Below are positions 19,757-31,851 of a DNA stretch of 35,286 bases, one piece after another (position 1 is the first letter of the stretch; each line of letters starts with the position of its first letter). The DNA comes from Hypsibius dujardini (lineage: Eukaryota; Tardigrada; Eutardigrada; Parachela; Hypsibiidae): NCBI GenBank assembly GCA_001579985.1, contig LRSR01014363.1, positions 1-35,286 on the forward strand, given 5' to 3'. The notes beneath the pieces were generated by a model that saw only the letters and a program-made list of their open reading frames with translations, was not told the DNA's origin and did no database searches. A program made the translations under genes and the position numbers.

Positions 19757-22700
19757 TAGGCAGGCAGGCATACAGGCCGGTATTGCGATTGTCAGAGCAA
19801 TTAATAATTGAATGATATGATTTTCAGGGGGTCAACCAACAGAGTCGTCCGCTGAAATTTTGACCGGACTCCTCCGTGATCCTCGCTACCGGCAGGACAT
19901 GTACACCCTCGAACTCACCACAGAGGAAATCACCAAAATCGCCTCGTCATTTCTCCCCAACATCGAGAAATGGGCCTGGACGGAGTTCCGCAAGGCTGGC
20001 CTGGTCATCGCCGACATCGAAGAATGGATCTGGTCGCCGCGATACGGCGTCAAGGGTCGCGTCGACATGACGCTCAGCGCTGCCGGTCGTATCGTCCCGT
20101 TGGAAATCAAGACGGGCAAGGAGTCCTGGGCCACTTCGCATACCGGGCAGGTATTGCTGTACACCCTGTTGCTGTCGGAGAAGCACGGGCAGAGTATCAG
20201 CGAAGGGATTTTGTACTACACCAAAACCGGAGGCTATAGGACAATCAACGCGGAACAAGAGCATCTCGGTGCTCTGATTCAAATGCGGAATGATATCAGT
20301 AATTATTTGAAGAGGTAAGATTGTTGTGCTTTTTTGACCTCACTTCCTGCCACTAAATGAGATTACAAAGACAGTCGATTTGTAGACTGCAGACTCATCG
20401 ATTAGCATAAAGCAGTTGAAGTGATAGGATAAAACATTAAAAAGAGATGTTGAATACAACCTGGAGAACTGTTCGAATAACTGAACTCGTAAACTCACTG
20501 CTCCTCAGGGATACGTTGACATCAATTTCCATGAGAGCTTCAGTGCCGGCGACCTGCCGGTATTTGAAACACAAAAAACAGATGGAGTTTTCGTTCAAGA
20601 TCTAGCATTCGAAATGATCACTGATTTGACTGCGTGTATCTGATGGGTTTGGACCACTGTTTCGGAACGCCAATCTAGCCTTTGATATGATCACTCACTA
20701 ATTTGCGTGAATCTCATGGGTCTAGGCCACTTTTTCGGAACGCTAATGTAGCGTTCGACCTGATTACTCATTTGACTGCGTGGCTACGATGGGCCACTGT
20801 TTTGCGTAGTAGGAATATGGGAGATCTGGCGCAACATATCGATACCACAAGTATCTAATAAAGTCTAATAACATTTTTACTATTTTAAAAATTGGTTATT
20901 TTAGGGTGTAACTTACCTAAAACATGTCTAAAACAAGTAATTTATCAATTAAGTATCAACTGTTCTTTTTAAAACCGCTTAAAAAAGTACTTTTTTTGGT
21001 TTTGTCTGTGAGCTCTCTAAAAATTCACCTTTTTGACCATTTTGGAAAGAAGTTAAAAAGAGCAAAAGAGTGTGGGGAAAATGTTGGTTGTGTGAAGGGT
21101 ATATATTCGACCGGTTCAGGTAAACGGTCGCTTACCAGTAATTCTAACCCACACGACAGAGATAAGAATCTACTTCGAAGCTGCGAGAAGTCTGGGTCAC
21201 TTCGAAGTATTTCGAGCTTTCCATCTGCGTTCGACTGATTACACTTTCTACACTTCTATGTCATATTGTGGGCGGTACCATCAATTGTGAGTCAGTTCGA
21301 ATTGTCTCGAACTTTCTTTATGGTCTCGACTTTGATGATCCTTTAATGTATGCTATATATGCAGTAGTGTGTTTTCTTAGGCAGTGTGAGTTTTGCACTT
21401 GTGTCGTTACGTTGCAATAGCTATCACTGCCTCATCACGGTGCCAACAATCCTAGTTTTTGGAGGTTTTTTTCTTACGGAGTAGAAGTCTGGTAAAATGA
21501 CACCAAAAGCAGCATCCATCTTGCAGTCGCGTTCCCATGACGGGTGAATTAAATTTGTATAAACGTTGATTGTCAACACTAACCATAAGGAGTGCCAAGT
21601 AATGGTCATTGACAGATATTTTGAAGAAAGAAAGCCTACCGACTGAGAAACCCTCCAAAATCTATTCATCTTATGAGAAGAAAGTTCAGGACATGATGTA
21701 CAACGCGAAAAACCAGGAAAAAACTTTTCCGTCTAGATAAGCCTTATGGGAGGATGTGAAGGGTTTCTCAGTCGGTAGGAGTATTTACAGTTGGCGAAAC
21801 AGAGAGGGGAACGTCTAAAGCACCATATTTTTCCTGTTAATTATGAATTAATGCCAGTTTTTTAATTCCAACAGTAAAGAATTCATGTTGTATGCTTGGC
21901 AAATACTTCAGGTATAACTAATGTTAATGAATAACGTACGGAGCTGGCAGGATTACACATGCTCCTGACAGGAGCGTGTTTGAAGATTGGAGAACTCGGA
22001 AAGAAACTGCAAAGAATTTCGATTTCTAGGTCAGAATACTGTTTGCTCACGGTGTCATATACTTCACAATGGTACATGAAAATTAAAATTACTTTAGACA
22101 TTAATCTAAGGCTCCTACCTTTTTGGACTTCATCTTTTAATTTACTTATTACCTTTTTATTGGTCTCATGAAGAAAATGAGTTCCAGGAAAGACTATCAA
22201 ATCAAAATGACTACCAAACGACTCATCTCTAAAGTCTTCATATATGTCCTCCGTGTAGATTTTGTACATCAAACTATCCGTGTCACTGTTGGCAAACTGA
22301 CAGTTTTCGATTTCGTATTATGGTATCATATCATACTGAAACTGATACATATGAAGTTTGCTAACACCAATAAACACTGCCTTACACAGTTGGACTTTTT
22401 TCTTATTTTACAAATCACAAATTCTTCATGTATCACTAGCGAATCGTTGAAAAATAGATCTGGTACAATCCTGTTTGTGTAATAGTTTCTATTCGTGCAA
22501 ACTTTTACATCTTGAAATAATCACGTTCTCCATTGTCTTACCAAATACTGAGTTGTTTATGAACTTACTATTAAGCTGGTATTTACATTGCTGAAACATT
22601 CTTGAATAAGTCAGGAAGAAAAGAGTTAGTATACGCAACTCCGCCTAATATTGTAAACAGTGGGATGGTGAGACACATCGCTTCCAATAACACTGATATT

Positions 22701-24406
22701 TCAAATGTAGGATTACTGGGACTTATGGATGGTAAAGATGATAGTGATTACATGATTATTTCACGTAATGACTGGGTGTCGATGTGTCACCTCAGTCAAT
22801 TTACTAGCACTTTGAAGCTATTTTACGACACAGGACAGGTATTGCAATTTGATCGAATTAGCTTATTATAGAATGATGTAAACTTTGAATTAAGGTTCTT
22901 CATGCGAGCTGTTTAACATAATTATGAATCATCCCTTTCCCACACCTGTTTGTTGTTGTTTTTTTCGATTTTTTTCTAAAATGATGAAAAAGGTGAATTT
23001 TCACAGAGAGCTTACTGGCAAAACATCGAAAACCTCGAAAATACATTTTTAAGCGGTTATAAAAATTAGGTTGATGAAAATGAGTTGTTTTAGACATGTT
23101 TTAGGTGGGTCACACCCTAAAATAACCAATTTTAAAAATAGAACAAATTTTAATAGACTTTGTTAGAGAATTGTGGTATCGATACGTTGCGCCAGAACTC
23201 CCATATTCCTGCTACTTCAAAACATTGCCCCAATCGGAGCCACGCAGTCAAATGAGGAATCAGGTCGAAAGCTACACTTGCGTTCCGAAACATTGATCCA
23301 GGCCCATCGGATCCACGTAGTCATATCAGTGATCATGTCGAACGGTTGATAAAACTGTTGAAGGACGGTTATCAAGAATGACTTGTTTTAGACACCCTAA
23401 AATAACCAAATCTTAAAATAGAAATTTTAATAGCCTTTGTTAGAAAATTGTAGCATCGATACGTTGCGCCAGATCTCCCATATTCATATTTTTCGAAACG
23501 TAAATCTTTACGTCGGAAAAATTCATGCTCGGTAATGCGACAGCAACCAGGGTGAAAAAGTCCAAGGAACTAGAACCAAGGTTTCGCGGTCAGCGGGTAT
23601 TCATTTTAAGCGGGCTTGCTACCTGATTCTTGCTTCCAACCGACGAATGACGAATGCAGATTCTTTCCTTTTGCTCCGATTGGAATGCTGAAGACCGCTG
23701 GATTGCTACTAGTCAAACATGACCGCTAATTACAGCGTTCCTCCTCACTGTAGAAACCCCACCGGAACCTATTTTACTCTAATTCACAGACGGAATGGTG
23801 CCTTCCGACCATTACCAATTAGAACGCCATTGATAGTTTTTTCATCCTTCTTGCAGGTGCCATTTTCTCGATGGGAAGGCCGTTATGAATCTTCCCGGCC
23901 CGATCAACAGTCAACATGCCTGTTCCATGTGTTCCCTCTCCACCACCTGCTCGCTCTTCTACAAAACCGTCGAAGAGCCCCAGAAACTGCGCGTCCTCCC
24001 GGACGACCACTACATGCACACGATGGTCAGGGAAAAGGTGGCACATCTCCAGCAGCTTCATCTCGACTACTTTGAGCGATGGATGGTGATGATGTACATG
24101 GAGGTGCAGAACGGCCAGAAGAACACGTCAGTGTTGGACTTGTGGCTGAAACGGGATGTTGTTGCGGAGGAAGGAAAGCCAGGCAACGGAGTCGGAGGGT
24201 TGCGCTTGATTGAGACTAGGCAGACTCCGAATTTGCAATTGTGCTATGTTCTGACGTCTTTGACGCCGTCGACGGTTGCGTTGAATGCTGGTGATCTGAT
24301 TTTATTGCGGGAAGACACCAGCGCCGGTACGTCTGGCTGTCTGTCTGCCTGCCTGCCTGTTCTGTCTGTTCTGTCTGTCTGTTTCTCTCTCTGTTTCTCT
24401 GTCTGC

Positions 24407-24439
<33 letters not shown>

Positions 24440-25068
24440 GGATAGCTACCTGTTCGCGTTTGCGGATGCCTGCAATTTATCTTTCTTGACCATTACTCGA
24501 CGTATATCTTGCCGTATCTGTGAATCCTAACTGTTGAGCTGGCTTTGTTGCAGGTCTGGTCGTTGATTTGTGCACCATCAATTCCATCGAAAAAGAGCCC
24601 ACCCTTCGCCTGGAACTGCAAGCCGACCGTTTCTTCCAGAATCCGCGCCTCCAAAACCGGATGTTCCGCATCGACAAATACGTCTACTCGGCGTCCTCCA
24701 TGTCCGGCTCGTACGACGGCTTGATGAAGATCATGGAAGGTGACGAGAAAGCCGATCGTATTCGGAGACTCTTTCTTCAGAAAGAACCTCCTCGACAGGA
24801 TACAAAAGTGTCAAAACAGCAAATATTGGATGCGAAGAGTCTGCTGAAGCCGCTGTCCAAGGAGCAGCAGACAGCCGTTGTCAAGTGTATGATGGTGGTG
24901 GACTACATTTTTCTGGACACGAAGAATTGTCCTGGTAATTGTTTGACCTTGTGGGCAGTTGACTTTTCTGTCTGTTTCCCAGTTTGTCCATTCATTCGTC
25001 TGTCTGTCTGTCTGTGTTTCTCTCTGACTCTCTGTCTATCTGTGTATCTGTGTATCTGTCTGCCTGTG

Positions 25069-25101
<33 letters not shown>

Positions 25102-25760
25102 GTCTGTCTATCTGTGTATCTGTCTGTGTGTCTGTCTGCCTGTCTGTCTGCCCGCCCGTTTGTTTTCAATCTTTTAGCATTTTGGCGATCTTTTAGTTTA
25201 TGCAATTTTTATTTCCATTTTTAACCTCAATGTTTTATCCAGGCTCTTCTGACTTTATATCCACCCTTATCGCCATTCTCCGTAAATGCAACCAGACCGT
25301 GCTCTTGGTCTCCTCCAACAACGGCACCATTGACGACATCCTCCGTCCGCTGAAACGCGACCGTAGCACCCACAAGATCCTCCGCCTCGGACCGGCAGCA
25401 CGCATCCACGTCGATCTCAAGGAGAACTGCCCGGAATCGCTGGCTAGCCAGGGCACGTTCGAGGAGTTCTCCACCGCAGTAAGGGATGCCGAGATCGTGG
25501 CCACCACCAACGGCACTCACCGGCAGCCGGGCTTGATGCACCGCGAATTCGACGTCTGCCTGGTGAATGAGGCCTCCTTGATGCTGCAGCCGTCCGTATT
25601 CGGCTTTCTTCTACTGGCCAAACGGTTCATCTTCGCGGGGGATTCCACGAAGAAACCGCATTGCCGATGCGCTGCTGCGGTCGACATGGGCATGGAGGAG
25701 TCACTGATGGCTGCGATGGAGGCGACCGCTGTGGCCGCCGGATCTTGGGCTGTCATTTAA
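18533..25760 (+). CDS. DNA2: DNA2-like nuclease with a degenerate, truncated helicase
   Basis: Seven exons: 18533-18577, 18636-18858, 19221-19643, 19828-20314, 23857-24326, 24554-24934 and 25243-25760. Phases agree and give 848 residues (human DNA2 about 1060). DNA2 resects DNA ends and trims Okazaki flaps. The nuclease module is complete. Fe-S ligands are C188 (GYCKRKALL) and C415, C418, C424 (CSMCSLSTTC). RecB-type residues are H213 (GTLVHDLMQ), D310 (KGRVDMTLS), E323 and K325 (PLEIKTGK), with Q338/Y342 (QVLLY). The helicase part aligns along its length but is broken. The Walker A region (about 670-682) reads DTKNCPGSSDF with no GKT. Walker B is NEAS (785-788) instead of DEAS, and motif III is GDSTKKPH instead of GDxQQLPP. 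The protein ends at 848 before motifs IV-VI, and no downstream exon restores them before SPAG17. I infer a nuclease-only protein. The 3.5-kb fourth intron holds a transposon. Confidence 0.88.
18900..19085. repeat. About 58-bp TTGA-containing repeat in DNA2 intron 2
   Basis: Three to four diverged units with GGTTGATTGTTGGTGCGTAC and AATTGTAATGRGCTGT, in the intron 18859-19220. Confidence 0.8.
19668..19775. repeat. CAGA array in DNA2 intron 3
   Basis: CAGA array filling much of the 184-bp intron 19644-19827, with a CAGG tail. Confidence 0.9.
21883..22560 (-). pseudogene. Protein-primed DNA polymerase B relic (Polinton-type)
   Basis: On the minus strand, going downstream: NNSVFGKTMENV (about 22556-22521, polymerase motif B), then after stops KLHMYQFQYD (about 22357-22328). 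DTDSLMYKIYTEDIYEDF (about 22284-22231, motif C with the catalytic Asp pair) and ETNKKVISKLKDE (near 22165-22127) are in another frame. Internal stops and at least one frameshift between the KLHMY and DTDS blocks make it non-functional. Exonuclease and terminal-protein parts were not found. Confidence 0.7.
22602..22871 (+). other. Unassigned 89-codon ORF inside the intronic element
   Basis: An ATG-initiated frame of even composition (LVYATPPNIVNSGMVRHIAS near its start) on the strand opposite to the polymerase relic, within the inverted repeats. I cannot match it to a Polinton gene. It could be a capsid or accessory gene fragment, or chance. Confidence 0.2.
24330..24445. repeat. TCTG array in DNA2 intron 5
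   Basis: TCTG array starting directly at the donor of the exon 23857-24326; the intron ends at 24553. Confidence 0.9.
24965..25155. repeat. TCTG array in DNA2 intron 6
   Basis: TCTG with TGTA/TATC variants in the intron 24935-25242, which splits the former Walker A region. Confidence 0.9.
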
Positions 25761-26123
25761 GTTGATCTCGCAGTTCATTCTCTCTGCCGTTGTCTGTGAA
25801 CGTTGCGGTTCTGCTAGACTTGGAAAATAGGGAAGGCACATTTTGAGATTTGCCTGTTTTTTTTGCTCATGACTTTTTATTTAAGCTTTTGCTAATGGGA
25901 GCTCGCGATTGTCTGAAGGTCGGCCCTCCTGATGATTTTAATGCGTTTTTCTCAGACGTCCACCGTGTTGTCTGGAAACTGATGCCTGCCTCACATGCCT
26001 GGAAACTGGCACGATGGCAACTACGCTCGTATGTGCTCTGGAGCGCCTTGCACGTTACGTCTCATAAAACGGGCACCACGTTCACTTGATTTCGCGTGAA
26101 TTAGCCTAATTTCTCATTAAATA
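25761..26123. other. Intergenic gap DNA2-SPAG17
   Basis: This 363 bp separates the DNA2 stop from the SPAG17 ATG. I searched it for missing DNA2 helicase motifs (QYRM, YQG, RRLNVAITRA types) and saw none. A 64-codon frame from an ATG at 25896 has no recognisable family. It must contain the DNA2 3' end and the SPAG17 promoter. Confidence 0.5.
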
Positions 26124-27006
26124 ATGCCGCCAAAGGCAGCAAAGCCCCGCAAAGGGAAGGACGCAAAAGGCGTGAAGAAGGACCGACCCGGGACGCCAGT
26201 CGGACCGCCGCAGCCGCCGCTCCTCATCACCAACGAGCAGCTGATGCATCAAAACTGGTGGCCCGTCATCGGACTGGTCGTGGAGAACAGCCCAGTCGAG
26301 GCACTGCTGGTGGATCTGATGGTTGACTGCGTCGAAGGCAACAGCGTCATCACGGTCAAGCGGGATGACGTGCTGCAGGAAGCGCATAATCTGTTGAAGC
26401 TGCGCGCCAAGCCGTACACGGAAGATGAGGCGTTGAGCCGGCGGGAGCTGGACAAGCGGGCGAGAAAGATCGCCGAAGCGGAACGCGAACGGCTGGAACG
26501 GGAACGGGAGGAACGCCTGCTGGCGGAGACCGCGACGCAGGAGGGCGGAGGGAAACCGCCCCATAAGTCGTCCAAGAGCCAGCCGTCCACGGCAAAAAAT
26601 AAGGCCGCTAGTGCCGCGGCGGCGGCGGCGGCGGCGGCGGCGGCAGCGGCGGACGCTCTGCGAGGTAAAGACCGGTGAGTGAAGGGGAAACAGTACGGTT
26701 GTTTTGTTCACTTTGTTCGTTTTTTTCGTTGTGTTTGAGTTTGATGTGTTTTTGGTGACATAAGGAAAACTTCATTATTTCTCAAAGAAATATCCTCAAT
26801 TGTTTAAAAAGTTTTCTAGGGAAGGAATTGGCGATTTTGTGTTATGGCTAGGACGACCCGAAAGAAATCATCTGGAAATCTCCTTTGTTGTAGTGCATAT
26901 AAGACTTGGCGATAAAATGCGAATTTCAAGGACTGTTAATAAAACAATTGTGTCTTGATTTTGATAGTTTTTTTCTAAGCTTTTGCTAAAAATGATAAAG
27001 TACACT

Positions 27007-27057
<51 letters not shown>

Positions 27058-28411
27058 GTTTGTCTGTCTGCCTCTGTGCCTGCTTGTCTGTACACCTGCA
27101 TGTTTGCATGTCTATCTCTCTGTCTCTCTGTCTGCCTCTGTGCCTGCCTGTTTGTACACCTGCATGTCTGCATGTCTATCTGTCTGTCTGTCTGCCTACC
27201 TCTTTGCCTGCCTGTCCTTGTGTCTTTCTGTACACCTGCACATTCGTCTGATATTAATATTATTGATTCGTCCATAAATTCAAACCCAGTTCTTGATGTA
27301 GGCCAACAGCATGCAGGTTCTCAGCCCGCCCCGTCAGCCCAGCCCTCCGTTCGGCCCCGCTCCCTTGCCGATGACCTCTTCGACGAACTCCTATTCCACA
27401 ACCCCGGTAAAAGCTTCGAAGAAATCCTCAAGACCCCCTCCGTTCCCACTTTGGTCCTTCTCATTAAGTACAAACTGATCCAGCTGAAACGCTACGACCA
27501 GCAAGTTTTCGATTCTGTCCGCTGCGCCCGAGAACCGTTCGGTGATCCGGCCAAAGCCGGGGACCCTATTTCGGGGACCCCATCCGGGGATCCCATCCCA
27601 CCGTCCGCCCCGGTCCATCAAGCCAAAAGTCCCGTCAACGCTAAGCCCGGCAAGAGTAAGGAAGCTAATACAGCAGCAGCAGCGAAGGAGACGAAGGCGT
27701 CCGCTCCCGCCGGGTCTTTGATGGTTAATAAGGCCATGATGAAGAGCGGAGCCGCGGCTAAGGGGAAAGGCGGTGTGCAGGTAGTGATGATCGATATACT
27801 TAATGACCTTTAATTAGATATATCTAAAAAGTATTTCTCCCATTATTATAATTATACTATGTGCAGGAGGAAGAATCGACCGAGCCGCCGCAGTTGGCGG
27901 ATGATGAAACGATCGTGGAACCCGCACATATTGAATGTCTCAATGAGGCGCAGACAAGGAAACAGTCTCGTGCAAGGGCTTTTCCAGAAGTGCCGGAAGC
28001 AGTCGCCAAGCTGAGGTTAAAGCAGGGCGGTTTGAGTCAAATCCTGGAAGAAACGGTTGATTCTAATGTGAAGTTAGTTGGAGGGGTTCAGGCGGAGAGA
28101 AAGTCCAAGGTGAGAGAGACCCTGATGGGGGATGTGGCAGCAGGCGGCCACCGGGGCACCATGAACGGGCAAGCGGAACGAGCGGGTGCCGTGGACAAGG
28201 CGGAGGAAATTGCATCAGAGTCGGAAAGGATGAAGGGGTTGTTGTTGGCGAGTATTGTTGGAACGGATGGGCTGCCACCATTGAATCATGCTTTGACGAC
28301 AAAGCTCGGGTAAGGAAGCAGTCAAGCTTCTTTGGTCTATATGTCTGCATACCTATCTATCTGCCTGCCTGCCTCCCTACCTGTCTGTATGTTTGTGTAT
28401 CTGTCTGTCTC

Positions 28412-28442
<31 letters not shown>

Positions 28443-29589
28443 GGCTGGCTGGATGTCTGTTTGTATGTCTGTCTGTCTGTCGTTTTGTCTGTTTGTTTGT
28501 CTGCCTACTCGTCTACCTGCATTCCTGCATGCATGCTTGTCTGCCTGTCTGTCTATCTTTGTATCCGCCTGCTTCTCTAATTATCTCTTCATGCATTTGT
28601 AATATATTGTCTGAATCGGGTTTGCCTGTACGCTGTATCGTAGAGCCTACGGCTTGCCGGCCTTTCCCACCTCCCGTAATCAAATGGTGCGGTACATCAT
28701 CCTGCAAGGCTTCACTGAGGGCGCCATCCTCGAGGAGATGACCAAGCAGAAAGCCTCCATCACCTGCCTCTTCAAAATCCAATTCCTCCGCCAACGCAAC
28801 GCTTCCCCGCTCCTGCTACGGAACCTCCTTTGGGTTCGGCGGCCGGCCGAGCAAACCGAGACGCTGAAGAAATTCTGGTCCGATGTGGACCGCACCGTCG
28901 ACGTCATCAATCCCAGCGCGGCCGCCGCGGAACTCTGCCCGTTGGCCCTGCAAATCCGCTTCGACATATCGGAACGCACGACCAGAAAGGACTTTCAGAT
29001 AATCGCCAAAGAGACTAGTGCTCAGTTAGCCAGCCTCTTTTTCCAGGTACGATATATATATATAAAATATATATATAATTTTAGTTAAGGTTTATTTCAG
29101 TTCTAACACATTATTTAAACAACATTTTTCGCAGGTGGTCAAAGCTAAGACGCTGTTCCAGTTCTACAACAGCAGTTTGGCGCTGCAGCCCGTGCCGCGT
29201 TTTCACAGACACCACCACATGGAGAAGATTGACCGACCAGAGATAAAGGATGTCCATGATTTCATGGCAGACCTCACGGAACGCGGTCCGCGGCTGCGAC
29301 TACCGAGTTTTGTGGAGATCAATTTGGACTACCGCGATGACGAAGTGCTGCCGATGCCTGTGAACGCGACTCCGGGCATAGCGCAGGATTTTTTGAAGAA
29401 CTTGGAGCTTGAGATGTTCCAGCGCGGGATTCTGCCGTGTGTGACTAGGCGGCAACGGGTCATGTCGCCGTTGGTAGACTCACGACACAAACTGAGACAG
29501 AAACCAAGGACGATTGAACAGTACGTGGCAATGGAAGGCATACAAACAGACAGACAGACGGACAAACAGACAGGCAGACAGACGGACAA

Positions 29590-29638
<49 letters not shown>

Positions 29639-29677
29639 CAGGCAGGCAGGCAGGCAGGCAGACACACAGGCCGATAC

Positions 29678-29728
<51 letters not shown>

Positions 29729-31157
29729 CGTAAACGGACACACAGACAGACACATTAGTAGGTTGCTGGTAAATTCATTGTATCGTTAATAGAACGGCAG
29801 TGATGTTGGGTTACCTCGGGCTGGATATTAAAAATTTGCCAGACTTTTCCACGGCAGTGCCCAACTCGGATACCGAGCTGCTAAGGAAGATTTTGACCAA
29901 GCCAGAGGTAGCACATATGTACTATAAGCAATGGATCGAGACATTGTTTCGGCTGATATACGAGACCGTTCGAGTTAATCCGGTGGAGTTTGTGAAAGAA
30001 GAGATTCACATCAATAGTCTGGCTACAGCTATGTCGGCCTGGCGAACTTCCATGAAAGCCAAGAAGCACCCTCAGCCGCAGGTAAGGTCGGGGCACTGCC
30101 AAAGCATACACAGTCAGGCACAGACAAACAGACATTCAGATATTCAGACATTCAGACAAGCAGGCAGAGAGACCGACGGCCTGGGCGAGAAACAGGTGGT
30201 TAGACACATATGTATAGACTGGCAGACAAACAGACAGACGGACAGACAGACAGTCAGTCAGGCAGTGAGGAAGACGGACAGAGAAACAGTCCGACAGAAA
30301 AATTGACAGGCAAGCAGAGAGGCAGGCAGGCAGACAGACAGACAGACAGACAGACAGGCTAGTTATGTTAGCGATTTCCCGTTTCCAGGAAGAAATTCAC
30401 GAATTCCAAATTCCGTCTCACCCAAGCAACCTTGAACGAAATCTTCCATCACCGAAGCACCAAGTCGCCCTCCCTCTTAAGCAATTAGCTAAAATGCTCA
30501 ACTACTTCGCTGTTATCAAGTACACCACCAAACAACTCCTTACCAAACTCGCCACCGCCCACGACCACTTTTTCCACCACACCATCCGCTATGACGCCTC
30601 CACCAACCGCATCTTCCTTATCTTCCACGCGTTGCACGAAAAAAATTCCCATGCATTTGTTCGACGTTCCACCACCCGTCTGCACTCACGCGCCGACTTC
30701 CCCACTTTTGTCTGCAACATTATGGAGAACGTCCAGGCATGGGCGGATGAGAACCTCAACCGCGCGTATCGCTGCCCTCGACGCACTCAAATCAGCCCGC
30801 AGTTTCCGTACGGCTGTCAGGGTCAACTGGCTTACCAGCCAAACTGCGCGTCATTTCTCAGTTCGCCCAGTCAAGACCACTTTCATGGCTTCATTCGTCA
30901 GTATAGTCTGAAAAACTTAGTGCGGAATAATCACCATTTGTTTGCGAAGCGATGCAATTGGCGAAGCAGGAAGAAGTCAACACAGAATTTAGTGAGTCTG
31001 ACTGTGTGGTCGTTACGTGTGACTGCCTGTCTATCTGCCTATCTTCTGCCTTGCTGTCTTGTCTGTTTATCTGCCTGCCTGATTGCCTGCCTGTCTGCCT
31101 TCCTGCCTGCCTGTTTATCTATCTATTTGTCTGTCCGTCTGTCTGCCTATCTTTGTA

Positions 31158-31189
<32 letters not shown>

Positions 31190-31814
31190 CCTATTTGTCT
31201 GCCTATCTGTCTGTCTGCATGTCTGTCTGTCTACCTGCCCACCTCTCTACTTGCATATCTGTCTGCCTGTTTATCGGACTGTTAGTCTGTCACTTTCCGA
31301 AATGTCTGAAAGTTCCAATTCACAGAATGCAGATACATTGTCTGCTTCTGTCTTCTCTCCGCCGGCGACAAAGCCAGCGAAACGGAAGCCAGCTTTCATT
31401 TGGAACCGCGCCAGTGACCGTCTACCGCCCCGTTGTACCGTGGCATCAACGCACAAAATGACCTCTGCCTATTCGCTGTCCAATGTCTTGACCAAGATCG
31501 TCAGACACGAGGAGCGCATCTACAGCCGGAACGCGGTCGTTTCTATCGACACCAATGAGTCGTACAACGAAAAGACCGGGGTCCACATTACGGCCAGTGT
31601 GACGGAAGGACTGGAGATTTTCATGTCGAACGACGAGCATGGCCGGAGCTTGGCGGTCGAGATCGACAGCCGGACACGAGTTTGCTTTGAAAAAACGCCG
31701 CAATCCGGATTATGGTAAGGTTTTTTGTGTGACTTTTAAGCTTAAATTAAATTAAAGTATCTTGAAAATTTAAAAATGTGATGACAGGGCTTCTTATGTG
31801 TCTGTTTGTCTGCC

Positions 31815-31851
<37 letters not shown>

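Larger units (their letters stand above)
20590..23490. mobile_element. Decayed Polinton/Maverick-like element with long inverted repeats
   Basis: The left arm (about 20600-21060) is the reverse complement of the right arm (about 22960-23350). Shared blocks include ATTGGTTATTTTAGGGTGT, CCTAAAACATGTCTAAAACA, AACCGCTTAAAAA and AATTCACCTTTTT. The left arm carries three tandem copies of a 70-80-bp subrepeat (GATCACT, TTTGACTGCGTG, TTTCGGAACGC); the right arm has two inverted ones. A further direct copy of part of the right arm ends near 23487. The interior (about 21060-22960) holds a protein-primed family B polymerase relic on the minus strand. Long terminal inverted repeats with such a polymerase are the hallmark of Polintons, but intact ones are 15-20 kb, so this is a deletion derivative. 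It sits wholly in DNA2 intron 4. Confidence 0.65.

Noticed and set aside
20924-21238. Two similar small proteins beginning MSKT at 20924 (plus) and 23097 (minus)
   Set aside because: Their similarity is explained by the inverted repeat arms of the intronic element, not by a gene family.
25850-26089. 79-codon frame that might be a missing DNA2 C-terminus
   Set aside because: It has none of the helicase motifs IV-VI, no clear splice link to the DNA2 frame, and no recognised family.
26104-26711. 201-codon minus-strand frame over SPAG17 exon 1
   Set aside because: Antisense of the SPAG17 first exon; its Arg/Gly/Leu-rich composition mirrors the Ala/Glu/Lys-rich sense strand.
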